Shown: one piece after another, positions 26,932 to 36,211 of the stretch | Layout: the number at the start of each line of letters is the position of its first letter | Position numbering within the stretch: position 1 is the first letter of the stretch | Assembly (NCBI RefSeq): GCF_009729095.1 | Contig: NZ_VTGX01000003.1 | Span: 620,001 to 684,000 of the forward strand | Origin: Mycolicibacterium sp. CBMA 247 | Lineage (GTDB): Bacteria; Actinomycetota; Actinomycetes; Mycobacteriales; Mycobacteriaceae | Length of the DNA stretch: 64,000 bases | Reading direction: 5' to 3' | Notes under the pieces: model-generated | Told to the model about the DNA's origin: nothing | What the model saw: the letters and a program-made list of their open reading frames with translations, nothing else | Databases searched by the model: none | Program-made: the position numbers and the translations under genes

Positions 26932-27990
26932 CTATTCCTCGTTCGGCCTGGTGTTGCGACGCCACTCGGAGATCTTGCGGCCCATCGCGTCGGCCGCGCT
27001 CGTCGCGGCCTGCCCGACTCCGTCGACCACGCCGCCCAAGCCGTCCCGGATACCTCGGATCAACGGGTCGTTGGATTGGTCGAAGCCGTCTTTGTAATGG
27101 CGTGCCGCGGCGCCGACGTCATCGGTCCAGCTCGCCGTCTCATCGTCGGACCGCAGTGGATAGTTGCCGGCCATGATCGCCCCGTAGCCGCCGGTATCGA
27201 CCCACTTGGTCAGCGCCGCCGCGCGGAGCACCGAGAAGGGATGCGTGCGCAGCTCCAGGTTGAGCAGTTTGAGCACCCCATCGCGCATGTCTCCGGTTGC
27301 GTCATAGTCACGTGCCTGAGCGAGGAACGCCTGCGAGTCGAGCTTGTCCAGGTGCCGGCCCGCCGCCAGCTTCAGCTCGACCCGAATCGCCATGTCGAAG
27401 TCCTGTCCGCACAGCAGCCCGGCGCGGTCGCCCGAAAGTTCGGATTTGCGTTGCCATTCCTGCAAAGCGGCGACGATCGCCCGCAGCGCCCAGCCTCCGA
27501 GCGGGATGAAGCCGAACGACGAGGCCAACCGCAGCAGATGATGAAGCATCGTGCGGTAGACGGCGTGGCCGCTGAGCGCGTGGCCGAGCTCGTGGCCGAT
27601 GACGAAGCGCATCTCGTCATGCGTCATCAGCTCGTACATGCCCGAGGTGATGACGATGAACGGGTCCTCCATGCCGATGCAGTACGCATTGGCTTCCGGC
27701 GACTGGATGATGAACATCTCGGGACGTACCGGAGCGTCGAGCACCTGCACGCACTCGTCGAGCAGCGCATCGAGGTCGGCGAACTGCCGCGGACCCACCC
27801 GGGCCGAACTGGCCAGGTACAGCAACCGGTGCTTGCGTTCCCGCAACATCCCCGACAGCACCTTGAGGATCTGATCGAAGCCCTTGAGCCGACGCAACGC
27901 GGTCAGCGCGGTCCGGTCTGCTGGATGCTCCCACGCCCGCGAACTGATGTCGGGAAAAACTGTCCGCGTGGTCGCAGGTGTGTGTTCCAT
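26932..27990 (-). CDS. M48-family zinc metalloprotease
   Basis: 352 residues. The zinc site FVIGHELGHALSGHAVY (about 132-148) and the downstream glutamate region (KSELSGDRAGLL) are intact. There is one possible hydrophobic stretch after the site, and no signal peptide. The fold is that of the M48/Ste24-HtpX clan. The C-terminus is amphipathic (IRDGLGGVVDGVGQAATSAADAMG). Confidence 0.82.
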   Translation of the reverse strand: MEHTPATTRTVFPDISSRAWEHPADRTALTALRRLKGFDQILKVLSGMLRERKHRLLYLASSARVGPRQFADLDALLDECVQVLDAPVRPEMFIIQSPEANAYCIGMEDPFIVITSGMYELMTHDEMRFVIGHELGHALSGHAVYRTMLHHLLRLASSFGFIPLGGWALRAIVAALQEWQRKSELSGDRAGLLCGQDFDMAIRVELKLAAGRHLDKLDSQAFLAQARDYDATGDMRDGVLKLLNLELRTHPFSVLRAAALTKWVDTGGYGAIMAGNYPLRSDDETASWTDDVGAAARHYKDGFDQSNDPLIRGIRDGLGGVVDGVGQAATSAADAMGRKISEWRRNTRPNEE

Positions 27991-28070
27991 CGGTGCTGTG
28001 CGCCCTTCCTCGTCGACAGCTCAAAGCCTACGGAGGGTTGAGCCGCCTCGGGCGCACAAAATCTCAGGTG

Positions 28071-28697
28071 TCAGGCGATGATGCGGACCAGGTAGGGAGT
28101 CATGCCCTCGGCACGCACCGGCGTGACCGCGACCGCAGGCTCGGTGCCCTGGATCATCTGGTTGTTTCCGAGGTAGAGCGCCACGCTCTGGGTGCCTTCG
28201 GGACCGTAGAAGATCAGGTCACCGGGCAACGCCTGGGCCGGTAGCACCTTCTGCCCCACCTTGTACTGCTCACCCGACGAACGCGGCATCTTGACCCCGA
28301 CTCCGCCGAAGGCGTAGACGATCAACCCGGACGCGTCGAATCCGACCACATTCGCCGAGGGGTCGGGCACAACGCCGATACCCGGGGTGGTCAGCACCGG
28401 GGCCGTCACCACCGGAGTCGACAGACCCGGCGTCGACAGACCCGGCGTCAGGCCGCCGCCGAGCACCGGCGGAATCGAACCCGGGGCGGGCAGGGTGCGA
28501 GCGACGCCGCGGGTCGGCCCGTTGACGTCGCCGCCGCCGTAGCTGAACGGCACGCCGCGCTGTGACATCGCGCGGGCGATCACATAGTCGACGTAGCGCT
28601 GGTTGCCGGTCGGGCGTTCGATCGGTGCGGCTCCGGCCAGTCCGGGAGCCGCTACCAAAAATGCCAGACCGAACAGAAGGGCAAACGTGCGTCTCAT
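28071..28697 (-). CDS. ripD: RipD-like NlpC/P60 protein without catalytic residues
   Basis: 208 residues with a signal peptide (FALLFGLAFLVAAPGLAGA). A Pro/Thr-rich linker with repeated GLSTP units precedes an NlpC/P60 fold. The catalytic Cys is replaced by Ala122 (FDASGL where active members read DCSGL), and the catalytic His by Ser171 (QSVALYLG). M. tuberculosis RipD is described with the same loss and binds peptidoglycan without cutting it. Expected role: non-hydrolytic cell-wall binding. Confidence 0.85.
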   Translation of the reverse strand: MRRTFALLFGLAFLVAAPGLAGAAPIERPTGNQRYVDYVIARAMSQRGVPFSYGGGDVNGPTRGVARTLPAPGSIPPVLGGGLTPGLSTPGLSTPVVTAPVLTTPGIGVVPDPSANVVGFDASGLIVYAFGGVGVKMPRSSGEQYKVGQKVLPAQALPGDLIFYGPEGTQSVALYLGNNQMIQGTEPAVAVTPVRAEGMTPYLVRIIA

Positions 28698-28869
28698 CGA
28701 ACATCAACTCTCTCGACCACCGGAATGCGACACCGACTGCTGGCCGTTGTCAGTCGAGTCAACCATTTGTACCGCCCGCTGGGACGTTTACCCAATCTGC
28801 ATGGGGCGCAAGCCCAATCAGATGCAGGACCGTAACCGAACGGTTACCCCGGGCGCCGGACGCGGCGGT

Positions 28870-28932
28870 TGTGACGGCGGCGACTACACCGTCACATTCA
28901 TCGCGGCGCCGGGGTGTGTGCTGACCGTCACA
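28870..28932. promoter_or_regulatory. Repeated CCGTCAC elements in the ripD-tenA gap
   Basis: TGTGACGG and CCGTCACA form an 8-bp inverted repeat with 11-base spacer (28870-28896), and a third CCGTCAC lies at 28925-28931. Upstream, GTAACCG-AA-CGGTTAC (28832-28847) is another perfect palindrome. The gap between the divergent ripD and tenA is 378 bp and I see no gene in it. GTCACA is also the core of the MtrA motif that controls some cell-wall hydrolase genes, but the known spacing is not met. Binding protein unknown. Confidence 0.35.
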
Positions 28933-29075
28933 GCAACGTGTCCGGGTCCCGCACTCCCGTCTCGCGCGTTACCCGTCGCATTGGGTTGCACCTAGCTGTG
29001 CCACGAAAACGGCTGCCGCGCAACGGCTACCGACCAGTGGCACCCCAGCCGCACGTCAGCTGACACCATGGTCGT

Positions 29076-29759
29076 ATGCACCCCGATGCGAGTCCGCAGT
29101 CCTGGTCGGCCCGATTGTGGCAGCCGATCGAGCCCATCTTCGCCTCAATCCTGGCGCACCCGTTTTTGACCGGCCTCGTCGACGGCAGCCTGGACGACAA
29201 GGCGTTCGCCCACTATGTCGCGCAGGATGTGCATTACCTGCGGGACTACGCCCGAGCACTGGCGATCGTCGCGGCCAAGGCACCCACTCTGGCCGATACC
29301 GCGATGTTCTCGCGGCATGCCGCCGAGGTGTTCGCTGTCGAATTGGGACTGCACAGCGAACTGCTTCCCCAACTGGGGCTGGAACTCGAGGCGTTGAACG
29401 CCGTGCCGATTGCGCCGACCACACGCGCCTACACGAGTTATCTGCTGGCCACCGCCTACAGCGGTACTTTCGCCGAGGGCCTGGCCGCGGTTCTGCCGTG
29501 TTACTGGATCTACGCCCGGGTCGGGGCGGCGCTGCTGGAACGCGGTTCGCTCGACCGGCGCTACCAGCGCTGGATAGACAGCTACGGCGGTGAGGAGTAT
29601 GCCGCGACCGTCGCCGAGGTGCTCGATCTGACGGATCGCCTCGGACCGACGCTCAGCGTGGCTGACGAGGCCTCCGCCCGAGCCCATTTCGGGGTCACGG
29701 CGAAATACGAGTGGATGTTCTTCGATGCGGCCTATCGCCGCGAGCAGTGGCCCGTCTGA
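29076..29759 (+). CDS. tenA: TenA/thiaminase II-family protein
   Basis: 227 residues. All-helical TenA fold: HPFLTGLVDGSL, FAHYVAQDVHYLRDYARAL, and the catalytic Cys in LPCYWIYARVG (about 144). Thiaminase II salvages degraded thiamin pyrimidine. Start ATG is 13-14 codons before conserved text. No thiamin gene adjoins. Confidence 0.85.
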   Translation: MHPDASPQSWSARLWQPIEPIFASILAHPFLTGLVDGSLDDKAFAHYVAQDVHYLRDYARALAIVAAKAPTLADTAMFSRHAAEVFAVELGLHSELLPQLGLELEALNAVPIAPTTRAYTSYLLATAYSGTFAEGLAAVLPCYWIYARVGAALLERGSLDRRYQRWIDSYGGEEYAATVAEVLDLTDRLGPTLSVADEASARAHFGVTAKYEWMFFDAAYRREQWPV

Positions 29760-29773
29760 GCCGCCTGTCGGGA

Positions 29774-29816
29774 CCACCGTTCCTCACCTGCGCCTAGCGC
29801 CGGTGAGGAACGGTGG
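29774..29816. terminator. Bidirectional terminator between tenA and tpx
   Basis: Perfect 15-bp arms (CCACCGTTCCTCACC and its reverse complement) around a 13-base loop that can itself pair GCGC with GCGC. It occupies the 63-bp gap between two convergent genes. The strongest hairpin in the window. Confidence 0.8.
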
Positions 29817-29822
29817 CGACGA

Positions 29823-30314
29823 CTAGAGCGCTGCCAGAGCTGCGTCGTAGTTCGGCTCCTGGACGATCTCGGGCACCAATTCGGTGTAGGCCACATTGCC
29901 GTCGGCACCGATGACGACGACGGCGCGGCCCAACAGACCGGCCATCGGACCGTCGGCCATGGTGATTCCGTAATCCTCACCGAAGCTGTCGCGGAACGCC
30001 GACGCGGTCACGACGTTCTCGATGCCCTCGGCTCCGCAGAAACGGCTGAGCGCGAACGGCAGGTCCTTCGACACGCACAGGACCGTGGTACCGCCGGCGG
30101 CAGCGCGTTCGTTGAAGGCACGCACGCTGGCGGCGCATATCCCGGTGTCGACCGACGGGAAGATGTTCAGCAGCACTGACCTGCCCTGAAACTGATCGCT
30201 GGTGACGGCACCCAGATCGGTGCCGGTGACCGAGAAGCCGGGGGCCGGGCTACCGACTGCCGGCAGCTCGCCGACCGTGTTGATGGGGTTTCCTTTGAAG
30301 GTTATCTGTGCCAT
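29823..30314 (-). CDS. tpx: Thiol peroxidase Tpx
   Basis: 163 residues of the atypical 2-Cys peroxiredoxin family. Peroxidatic Cys in PSVDTGICAASVRAFNE and resolving Cys in ALSRFCGAEGIENV. Reduces hydroperoxides with thioredoxin. The ATG that gives MAQITFKGNPINTVGELP is the family start; a longer frame upstream was discarded. Confidence 0.93.
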   Translation of the reverse strand: MAQITFKGNPINTVGELPAVGSPAPGFSVTGTDLGAVTSDQFQGRSVLLNIFPSVDTGICAASVRAFNERAAAGGTTVLCVSKDLPFALSRFCGAEGIENVVTASAFRDSFGEDYGITMADGPMAGLLGRAVVVIGADGNVAYTELVPEIVQEPNYDAALAAL

Positions 30315-30375
30315 AGGGCACAGTCTGTCAAAACCGCGTGCCGCACGGGCCCGCCGGGGTGTGACGATTGACCCG

Positions 30376-31269
30376 ATGATCGATCTGCCCGAGGCCGTGC
30401 GCGCGATGGGCACGCGAGGACCGCAGTGGCAAACCTGGATCGATGGCCTGCCCCGACTGATCCGGGCCCAGTTCGGCGATTGGGACCTGCACGCCGACGG
30501 GCCCGCCCACCACGGCTACTGCTCGATCGTGCTGCCGGTACTGACTGGTGAGGGGGTGCCCGCGGTCCTCAAGGCCGCGTTCCCCGATGACGAATCCGAA
30601 CACGAACACCTGGCACTACGCCGGTGGGCGGGAGCGGGTGCGGTTCGCCTGCTGCGCGCCGACCCGCACCGACGGACGATGCTGCTGGAACGACTGCAAC
30701 AGCGAAACCTCAACGAGCTCTGGGATATCGAGGCATGCGAGATCGTCGCCGACCTGTACGGCCGGATTCACGTGCCGCCGCTGCCCCAGCTGCGTTCGCT
30801 CGCCGAACGCACTGCGCGGTGGACCGACGACCTTGTGCAACTCCCCCGCAACGCGCCGGTTCCGCGCCGACTGGTGGAACAGGCGATCAGTCTCGGCACG
30901 GATCTGGCCACCGATCCCGCCGCCAGTGCCACCGTGATCCACGGCGACCTGCACTACGAGAATGTGCTCGCCGCTGACCGCGAGCCATGGCTGGTGATCG
31001 ATCCCAAGCCGATGAACGGGGACCCGCACTATGAGGTCGCGCCGATGCTGTGGAACCGATGGGATGAGCTGACCGGTTACGTCCGCGAAGGGGTCCGGCG
31101 CCGGTTGTCGGCACTGGTCGATGCCGCAGGCCTGGATGCCGACCGCGCCAGGGCCTGGGTGATCGTCCGGATGCTGCACAACGCGATGTGGGAGCTGACC
31201 GAGACGCCCCGGCCCGACCCGGACTGGCTCACCACATGTGTGGCGATCGCCAAGGCTGTGCAGGATTGA
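30376..31269 (+). CDS. Aminoglycoside/hydroxyurea phosphotransferase-family kinase
   Basis: About 297 residues. Brenner motif VIHGDLHYENVLAA and metal-binding LVIDPKPMNGDP are present, typical of the APH(6)/hydroxyurea kinase family (streptomycin 6-kinase relatives). ATP-dependent phosphorylation of a hydroxylated small molecule is expected. Chromosomal copies do not always give resistance. A GTG five codons earlier is an equal start candidate. Confidence 0.78.
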   Translation: MIDLPEAVRAMGTRGPQWQTWIDGLPRLIRAQFGDWDLHADGPAHHGYCSIVLPVLTGEGVPAVLKAAFPDDESEHEHLALRRWAGAGAVRLLRADPHRRTMLLERLQQRNLNELWDIEACEIVADLYGRIHVPPLPQLRSLAERTARWTDDLVQLPRNAPVPRRLVEQAISLGTDLATDPAASATVIHGDLHYENVLAADREPWLVIDPKPMNGDPHYEVAPMLWNRWDELTGYVREGVRRRLSALVDAAGLDADRARAWVIVRMLHNAMWELTETPRPDPDWLTTCVAIAKAVQD

Positions 31270-31294
31270 ACCCTGCCAGTCGTCAATTGACGCC

Positions 31295-31618
31295 TCACAT
31301 GACTTTGTAGGTGAGGTCGTACTGTGCGCCCGCCCCGCTGATCTGCCGGGTGACCTCTCCCTGCCCCAACTCGTCGGAGCGGATGAATATCGAGCCCACG
31401 TCCTCCATCTCGTCGGTACGCACGTTCACCTCCCTCAACACGATCTCCAACTCGCCGTCGAACGGCAGCAGTCGGTCCAGATCCACCACATCCCCCTGGC
31501 ACATCGACACAGCCTTGAACTGAAATCCATCAGCCCTGCTGATACTGAGCTCGTCGGTCCCACCGGAGTCCTGGGTCTTTACGGCCCGGAGTTCCGACAG
31601 CTTGGCGAACAACGACAT
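31295..31618 (-). CDS. Hypothetical protein, 107 residues
   Basis: No family recognised. The ATG has a clear GGAGG site, which favours this start over a longer frame. Soluble, beta-rich by its alternating pattern, with DGFQFKAVSMCQGDVVDLDR and a single Cys. Convergent with the kinase gene and on the same strand as menC, from which it is separated by a 160-bp stretch with nothing recognisable. Confidence 0.55.
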   Translation of the reverse strand: MSLFAKLSELRAVKTQDSGGTDELSISRADGFQFKAVSMCQGDVVDLDRLLPFDGELEIVLREVNVRTDEMEDVGSIFIRSDELGQGEVTRQISGAGAQYDLTYKVM

Positions 31619-31778
31619 GGCATCCTCCGTTGGATCTTCCCGCCAGCGGTAGCTGACCAAGTCGATTCTTGAGTCGCCACCCCGTCGCGCACATGCGTAG
31701 TGCGCTACTTGAATTTGTTCGGCGAAGGTTGCCGCGACGCGCCGATTGCTACCCGGCCCGAAAACCCATCAGGGCTGT

Positions 31779-32750
31779 TCACGAGGCAGTAATGGCGGCC
31801 TGCAGGCGCCCGCGCCACCACGCCACCCTCGCGGGGTCGGTGACCGCGTACCGCTCAACCAGATCACGCTGCGGTGCGGGAGGCATCGGCGCCACGGGAA
31901 GGTAGCCATCGACGGCGATCAGGGAGCGCGAATCCGCGACCACGTCACCAGCAAGAAACGCCCGGGTTCCCAGCTCGCACGCGAACGGTAACTGCGGTAA
32001 CGCCCCGGCCAGCGCAAGCCCGGCCGCCAGGCCGATGGTCGTCTCCAACGTGGAACTCACCACACAGGGCAGCCCGCAGGCCTCGGCGACCCGCAACGCA
32101 CGCCGGGCCCCGCCCAGCGGTCCAGTGGCCAGCACGGCGATGTCGGCAGCCTCGCCGAGGCGCAGGTGCATCGGGTCGTCGGCACTGCGAATCGACTCGC
32201 CGGCCGCGATGGGCACCTCAACCCGACGCCTTACCCGTGCCAGATCATCGATCGTGGGGCAGGGCTGCGCGACGTACTCCAGTCCGTCGACCGCTCGTGC
32301 GAGGGCCGCGATGGCGGTGATCGCGGTATCCGGATCCCACCGGCCCTTGGCGTCGCACCGTAGGGCGCCGCCCGGCCCGAGCCCGTCGCGCACAGCCCGC
32401 ACCCGCTCGATGTCTTCCGCCAGGGACCCGCCGCCCACCTCGACTGCGGCGGTGCGGCACCCCGACGTCGCGGCGATCTCGCGAGCACGTGCGGCGTCGA
32501 CAGCGGGAATGGTGACGGCGATCGGCACTCGCCCGCGGACCGGATCGGGCCAGCCGACTGTGCCGGGTTCTGTCGCCGCCGTCAGCCAGCGGACCAATGC
32601 GCGCTCGTCCGGCAGCGGGCTGAACTCCCCCCAACCCTGGGGTCCCTCGATCAGCATTCCCTCGCGCACGGCGAGCCCACCCACCTCCTCGATGGTCGGG
32701 ATGGCGAAAACGGGCGCACGGTCGAAGTCGATCAGGGTCTGCACAACCAC
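31779..32750 (-). CDS. menC: o-Succinylbenzoate synthase MenC
   Basis: 323 residues of the enolase superfamily. LRCDAKGRWD holds the catalytic Lys/Asp region and AGESIRSADD the metal-binding Glu; EYVAQPCP is the second acid. It dehydrates SHCHC to o-succinylbenzoate in menaquinone synthesis, and the length fits the actinobacterial type. GTG start at the first codon; other men genes are not in the window. Confidence 0.85.
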   Translation of the reverse strand: MVVQTLIDFDRAPVFAIPTIEEVGGLAVREGMLIEGPQGWGEFSPLPDERALVRWLTAATEPGTVGWPDPVRGRVPIAVTIPAVDAARAREIAATSGCRTAAVEVGGGSLAEDIERVRAVRDGLGPGGALRCDAKGRWDPDTAITAIAALARAVDGLEYVAQPCPTIDDLARVRRRVEVPIAAGESIRSADDPMHLRLGEAADIAVLATGPLGGARRALRVAEACGLPCVVSSTLETTIGLAAGLALAGALPQLPFACELGTRAFLAGDVVADSRSLIAVDGYLPVAPMPPAPQRDLVERYAVTDPARVAWWRGRLQAAITAS

Positions 32751-32846
32751 GTGACGCTAGCGGACCGAACGGGCCATGGGCAGACAACCCGCGGCTTAGA
32801 CTGCGCCGGTAGGTCAGGGCCGGTCCAGCTCATGAGGAGACAGCCG

Positions 32847-33098
32847 ATGACGAGCCCAGCGTGGCGCGGGGTATTCACCGTGGTGTCGGCCGCGGTGTTG
32901 TCGGCCGGGACGATGGCGGTGGCCACGATCGTGACGCCGGCCCCCAGCTCGGCGTGCCCACCTGGGGAAACCGGCGTCACCAACGGTTGTTCGCCCTTCT
33001 GCCTTCCGGGCCGGCAGCTCGACACCGCGACCGGACTGTGCCTGCCGGTGCCGCCACCGCGGACGGACCCGAATGGCGTTGCGACACCGACGTTCTAA
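32847..33098 (+). CDS. Small secreted cysteine-containing protein
   Basis: 83 residues behind GAGGAG. Signal peptide (VFTVVSAAVLSAGTMAVATIV) followed by a short mature region with five Cys (ACPPGETGVTNGCSPFCLPG) and a Pro-rich tail. No family recognised. It resembles in layout, but not clearly in sequence, the frameshifted repeat protein at 36212. Confidence 0.6.
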   Translation: MTSPAWRGVFTVVSAAVLSAGTMAVATIVTPAPSSACPPGETGVTNGCSPFCLPGRQLDTATGLCLPVPPPRTDPNGVATPTF

Positions 33099-33115
33099 GC
33101 CATTACGCTGTGCCC

Positions 33116-33778
33116 ATGGCGCAGGTACTGACGGTCAACGTGGCCCATCCACGCCCCAACCCGGCAGAGGAACATGCCATCACCGGTATCGACAAACGTC
33201 CGGTCGAGGGGGCGGTCCCGGTTCGCGCCCCGGGTCCGATGCACGGCGGGCTCGGCAGCGGCCTGATCGGCGACACCATCGGCGACCAACAGTTCCACGG
33301 TGGCGATGACCAGGCGGTGTATGCCTACGCGCGCGAGGACCTCGACGCCTGGCAGACCGAACTGGACCGCCAGATTGCCAACGGCGTATTCGGGGAGAAC
33401 CTGACCACCGCCGGTGTCGATGTCACCAACGCTGTCATCGGTGAACGGTGGCAGGTCGGATCCGAGGGTCTCGTGCTCGAGGTGTCCCGGCCGCGCATCC
33501 CGTGCCGGACGTTCGCTGCCTGGCTGCAGATCAATGGGTGGGTCAAAACCTTCACCAGAACCGCGATTCCGGGCGCCTACCTCCGACTGGTGACACCCGG
33601 TTCGGTCTCCGCCGGCGATGAGATCGTGGTGACCGACCGTCCCGACCATGACATCACCATCGGGTTCGCGTTCCGGGCCCTCACCCTGGAACCGAAACTT
33701 CTTCCCGAGATCTTGCGTGCTGAGGCCCTCCCCAATCCGTTGCGGGAACTCGCCGAACGCCGCCTCAGCACCGGTTGA
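33116..33778 (+). CDS. MOSC-domain protein (YiiM-like)
   Basis: 220 residues. MOSC signature: GDQQFHGGDDQAVYAYAREDLDAW, then GVFGENLTTAGVDV and RPRIPCRTFAAWL with the conserved Cys. YiiM-like MOSC proteins handle sulfur or molybdenum-cofactor-dependent detoxification of N-hydroxylated compounds. Starts 18 bp after the small secreted protein. Confidence 0.85.
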   Translation: MAQVLTVNVAHPRPNPAEEHAITGIDKRPVEGAVPVRAPGPMHGGLGSGLIGDTIGDQQFHGGDDQAVYAYAREDLDAWQTELDRQIANGVFGENLTTAGVDVTNAVIGERWQVGSEGLVLEVSRPRIPCRTFAAWLQINGWVKTFTRTAIPGAYLRLVTPGSVSAGDEIVVTDRPDHDITIGFAFRALTLEPKLLPEILRAEALPNPLRELAERRLSTG

Positions 33779-33819
33779 TCAGCAGGAGTTGCCCCGCGAC
33801 ACCGCGATTGAGAACACAC

Positions 33820-34509
33820 TCACACCCTGCGCGGGAGCTGCTTGCCGATGAGGGGCGCGATCTTGTCGGCCAGGTAGGCGTGGCCGGCGTCGGTGGGGTG
33901 GATTCCGTCGGCGCCGATCAACTCGGGGTGATCGAAGAACCAGCGGTCGGCGATCGGATCGACGAACGTCGCACCCACCTGCCGGGCCTGATCCCGCAGG
34001 ATGTCGCGAACGCCCAGCAGGTTCGGCGGCACGTTGGCGTTCACCCACGGCGGCCCGATCACCAGCATCCGCGCGGTGGGAGCGGCCTGCCGGGCCATCG
34101 TCAGGGCGTCGTGGCTCAATCGCGTGACTTCGCCCAGGTCAGAGTCCTTGTCGTTGCGCGACCCGAAGAAAACAATCAACGCGTCGTCGGGCTGCACCGC
34201 CCTGGGCGTCAGGTCGGCGAAGATGCTGCCTTGGTTGCCCCGTGCCTCGTAGCCGGCGCCGCCCTCAGCCACCACATCGGCGTCCACCTGCACACCGCGC
34301 TGCGCCAGCTTCTGCCACGCCAGCGGCGCCCAGTTCCTCGTTCCCATGCCGCCCTCGGCGAGCATGCCTGTGGTGTAGGAGTCACCGATCACCGCGATGT
34401 GATTGATCTGAGGATCCAGCCCCGAGTTGATATAGCGCTGCTGTGGAGCCTGCGCGAACAGCCCGACCAGAAGGCCGAGTGAGACGATGAAAGTGGTCAG
34501 ACGACTCAC
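33820..34509 (-). CDS. Secreted SGNH/GDSL hydrolase
   Basis: 229 residues from a GTG behind GGAGG (a GTG four codons earlier overlaps that site). N-terminal signal or anchor (TFIVSLGLLVGLFAQ). SGNH blocks: VIGDSYTTG (Ser nucleophile), EGGAGYEARG, FFGSRND and the Asp-x-x-His pair in GADGIHPTDAGH. Located between an acyltransferase-3 gene and convergent MOSC, it may remove or move acyl groups on an envelope glycan. Confidence 0.82.
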   Translation of the reverse strand: MSRLTTFIVSLGLLVGLFAQAPQQRYINSGLDPQINHIAVIGDSYTTGMLAEGGMGTRNWAPLAWQKLAQRGVQVDADVVAEGGAGYEARGNQGSIFADLTPRAVQPDDALIVFFGSRNDKDSDLGEVTRLSHDALTMARQAAPTARMLVIGPPWVNANVPPNLLGVRDILRDQARQVGATFVDPIADRWFFDHPELIGADGIHPTDAGHAYLADKIAPLIGKQLPRRV

Positions 34510-34664
34510 TGCAACCTCCACTGCCGGCGAGACTCAGTTCGTCCCGGACCGCGATACCGGAACAGCCTAGGGGTTGAACCTTGGCTGTACCTAGGCGGCT
34601 GATGACACAGCGATAACAAGGGCATAACAACCTGTCGCACACCGGGTTTGGATGGTTACAACGG

Positions 34665-35879
34665 TCAGCCCGCGCGGGCGGAAACCTCGCCTGGCCTGTC
34701 CTCGAGCTCGGTGTCGATCCGGTGCAGCTTCGTGTTGGCCGGATCGACGGGCCGGATGTCGACCATTCTGCGCATCCACCGTCGGGCCGGTTCCTCTACG
34801 AGGTGATACAGCGCGATCGCGCCTATCAGTGCGATCGCGAACAGTCCGAGAAGCGTCGCTTTACCCGAGAGCGTGGGTGTCAGGGTCAGCTCGAATTGCC
34901 TGGCCGTCCAGATCCAGGCGGTATGGACCAACTCGTGCACCATGTACAGGCCGAACGAGACTTGTCCGCCGTAGACCAGCAACCGGGTGGACAGCAGAGC
35001 CGGGAGGGTACCGACACCGACCGCCAGGGCAACTACCTGCGGCACGAACAGGATGTCGACCATGCCGCCGGCATCACCGACGGTGTTCAGCGGATGCTTG
35101 TCGAAGTAGAACAGCCCGCCGATGATGATGGCGCCCAACACGATCGACAGGAAGCCCGCACCCCGCTGGGTCCGATCCGTCAAATGCAGCTTGCGCACGG
35201 CTGCGCACGCCAGCGCACCCGCGGTGAACTGCATGACGATCCTGGGCAACCAACTCCACGGGGTGTAGAAGTGGCCGGTGGCCATCAACAGCACCACAGG
35301 TGGCAGCGCGGCGGCGATGGACAGCAGGACCAGGCTTCGCGCCCGGGTGGCGCGCGCGATCCGGAAGATCACCAGGATCAGCGCGCCGAACAGCAGGTAG
35401 GCCAACCATTCGGCACTGATCGACCATGCCGGTCCGTCCCAGCTGGTGCCGTCGAAGTACGGCTGGAACCACAATTGGACCAAGAACAGCTGGCGCACAT
35501 AGCTGACCGCGTTGTAGCCGCCGGTGTCTTCGGGCGGGATGTGTCCGACGTTGAGGGTGAAGATCAGCCACAGCGCCGCCAGGTGCAGCGTGACGAGATA
35601 GACCGGCCACACCCTCGACAACCGCAGCCACAAGAAGTGCAACGTGGCCCGGGTGGACCAGGTGGGCCCCATCTTGTCGATGTAGTTCCAGGTCAGTACG
35701 AATCCGCTGAGGATGAAGAACAAGTCGACACCCTGGGCACCGCGGTCGAGCACGGGGGCGAGCGCCTGGGTGAGGTCGGGGGCCACCTGGTAGAGCAAGG
35801 GCCGGAAGTGGAACAGCACCACCCACACGGCTGCAACGATGCGCAGTCCCGTCAGGGCCTTGATCTCTGCGCCGCGCAC
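34665..35879 (-). CDS. Acyltransferase-3 family membrane protein
   Basis: 404 residues, about ten membrane segments. Family marks: LTGLRIVAAVWVVLFHFRP with the conserved His, FILSGFVLTW, and AWSISAEWLAYLLFG. It would transfer an acyl group to a sugar or lipid at the membrane. It is upstream of the SGNH hydrolase on the same strand (155 bp), a common pairing. GTG start behind AAGGGTG. Confidence 0.85.
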   Translation of the reverse strand: MRGAEIKALTGLRIVAAVWVVLFHFRPLLYQVAPDLTQALAPVLDRGAQGVDLFFILSGFVLTWNYIDKMGPTWSTRATLHFLWLRLSRVWPVYLVTLHLAALWLIFTLNVGHIPPEDTGGYNAVSYVRQLFLVQLWFQPYFDGTSWDGPAWSISAEWLAYLLFGALILVIFRIARATRARSLVLLSIAAALPPVVLLMATGHFYTPWSWLPRIVMQFTAGALACAAVRKLHLTDRTQRGAGFLSIVLGAIIIGGLFYFDKHPLNTVGDAGGMVDILFVPQVVALAVGVGTLPALLSTRLLVYGGQVSFGLYMVHELVHTAWIWTARQFELTLTPTLSGKATLLGLFAIALIGAIALYHLVEEPARRWMRRMVDIRPVDPANTKLHRIDTELEDRPGEVSARAG

Positions 35880-36211
35880 AACACCCTTTTCCGTATCGAC
35901 TCAGCTGATTCGTCACATCTTCGCCGCGGCTGGCCGGGCGGATCGGCCCGCGATTCGCGCAACCGGCAGCTCTCGCAGACTAACAGCGTGCCGGTGTGCG
36001 GCGCGCTGCTTGCACGATGCGCGCTTCCTGGGCGACAGCCGCGTACAAACTGAGGTCGGCTCGGGTGGTCTTGCGCAGCAAAGCAATTGCCGAGGTCGAT
36101 GTTTCGGCGACGACTGCGGTGGCCGGTGACGGCTCGGCGTGTCCGATTTCTGGCAACGGGCCGCCGGCGCCCGATAGGCTCCGGCCAAAAGATCTCTCGG
36201 GGAGGTTTGCG
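35880..36211. other. 332-bp gap, no gene seen
   Basis: Divergent promoter region between the acyltransferase and the secreted repeat protein. Several overlapping short frames exist here without ribosome sites or family-like text. The only clear signal is the GGGAGG ribosome site just before 36212. Confidence 0.5.

Noticed and set aside
28925..28932. MtrA binding site (GTCACA direct repeat)
   Set aside because: Two GTCACA copies are 36 bp apart, not the close tandem of known MtrA sites.
34553..34600. CCTAGG/CTAGG repeats between the SGNH and acyltransferase genes
   Set aside because: Short and imperfect; no convincing arms or spacing.
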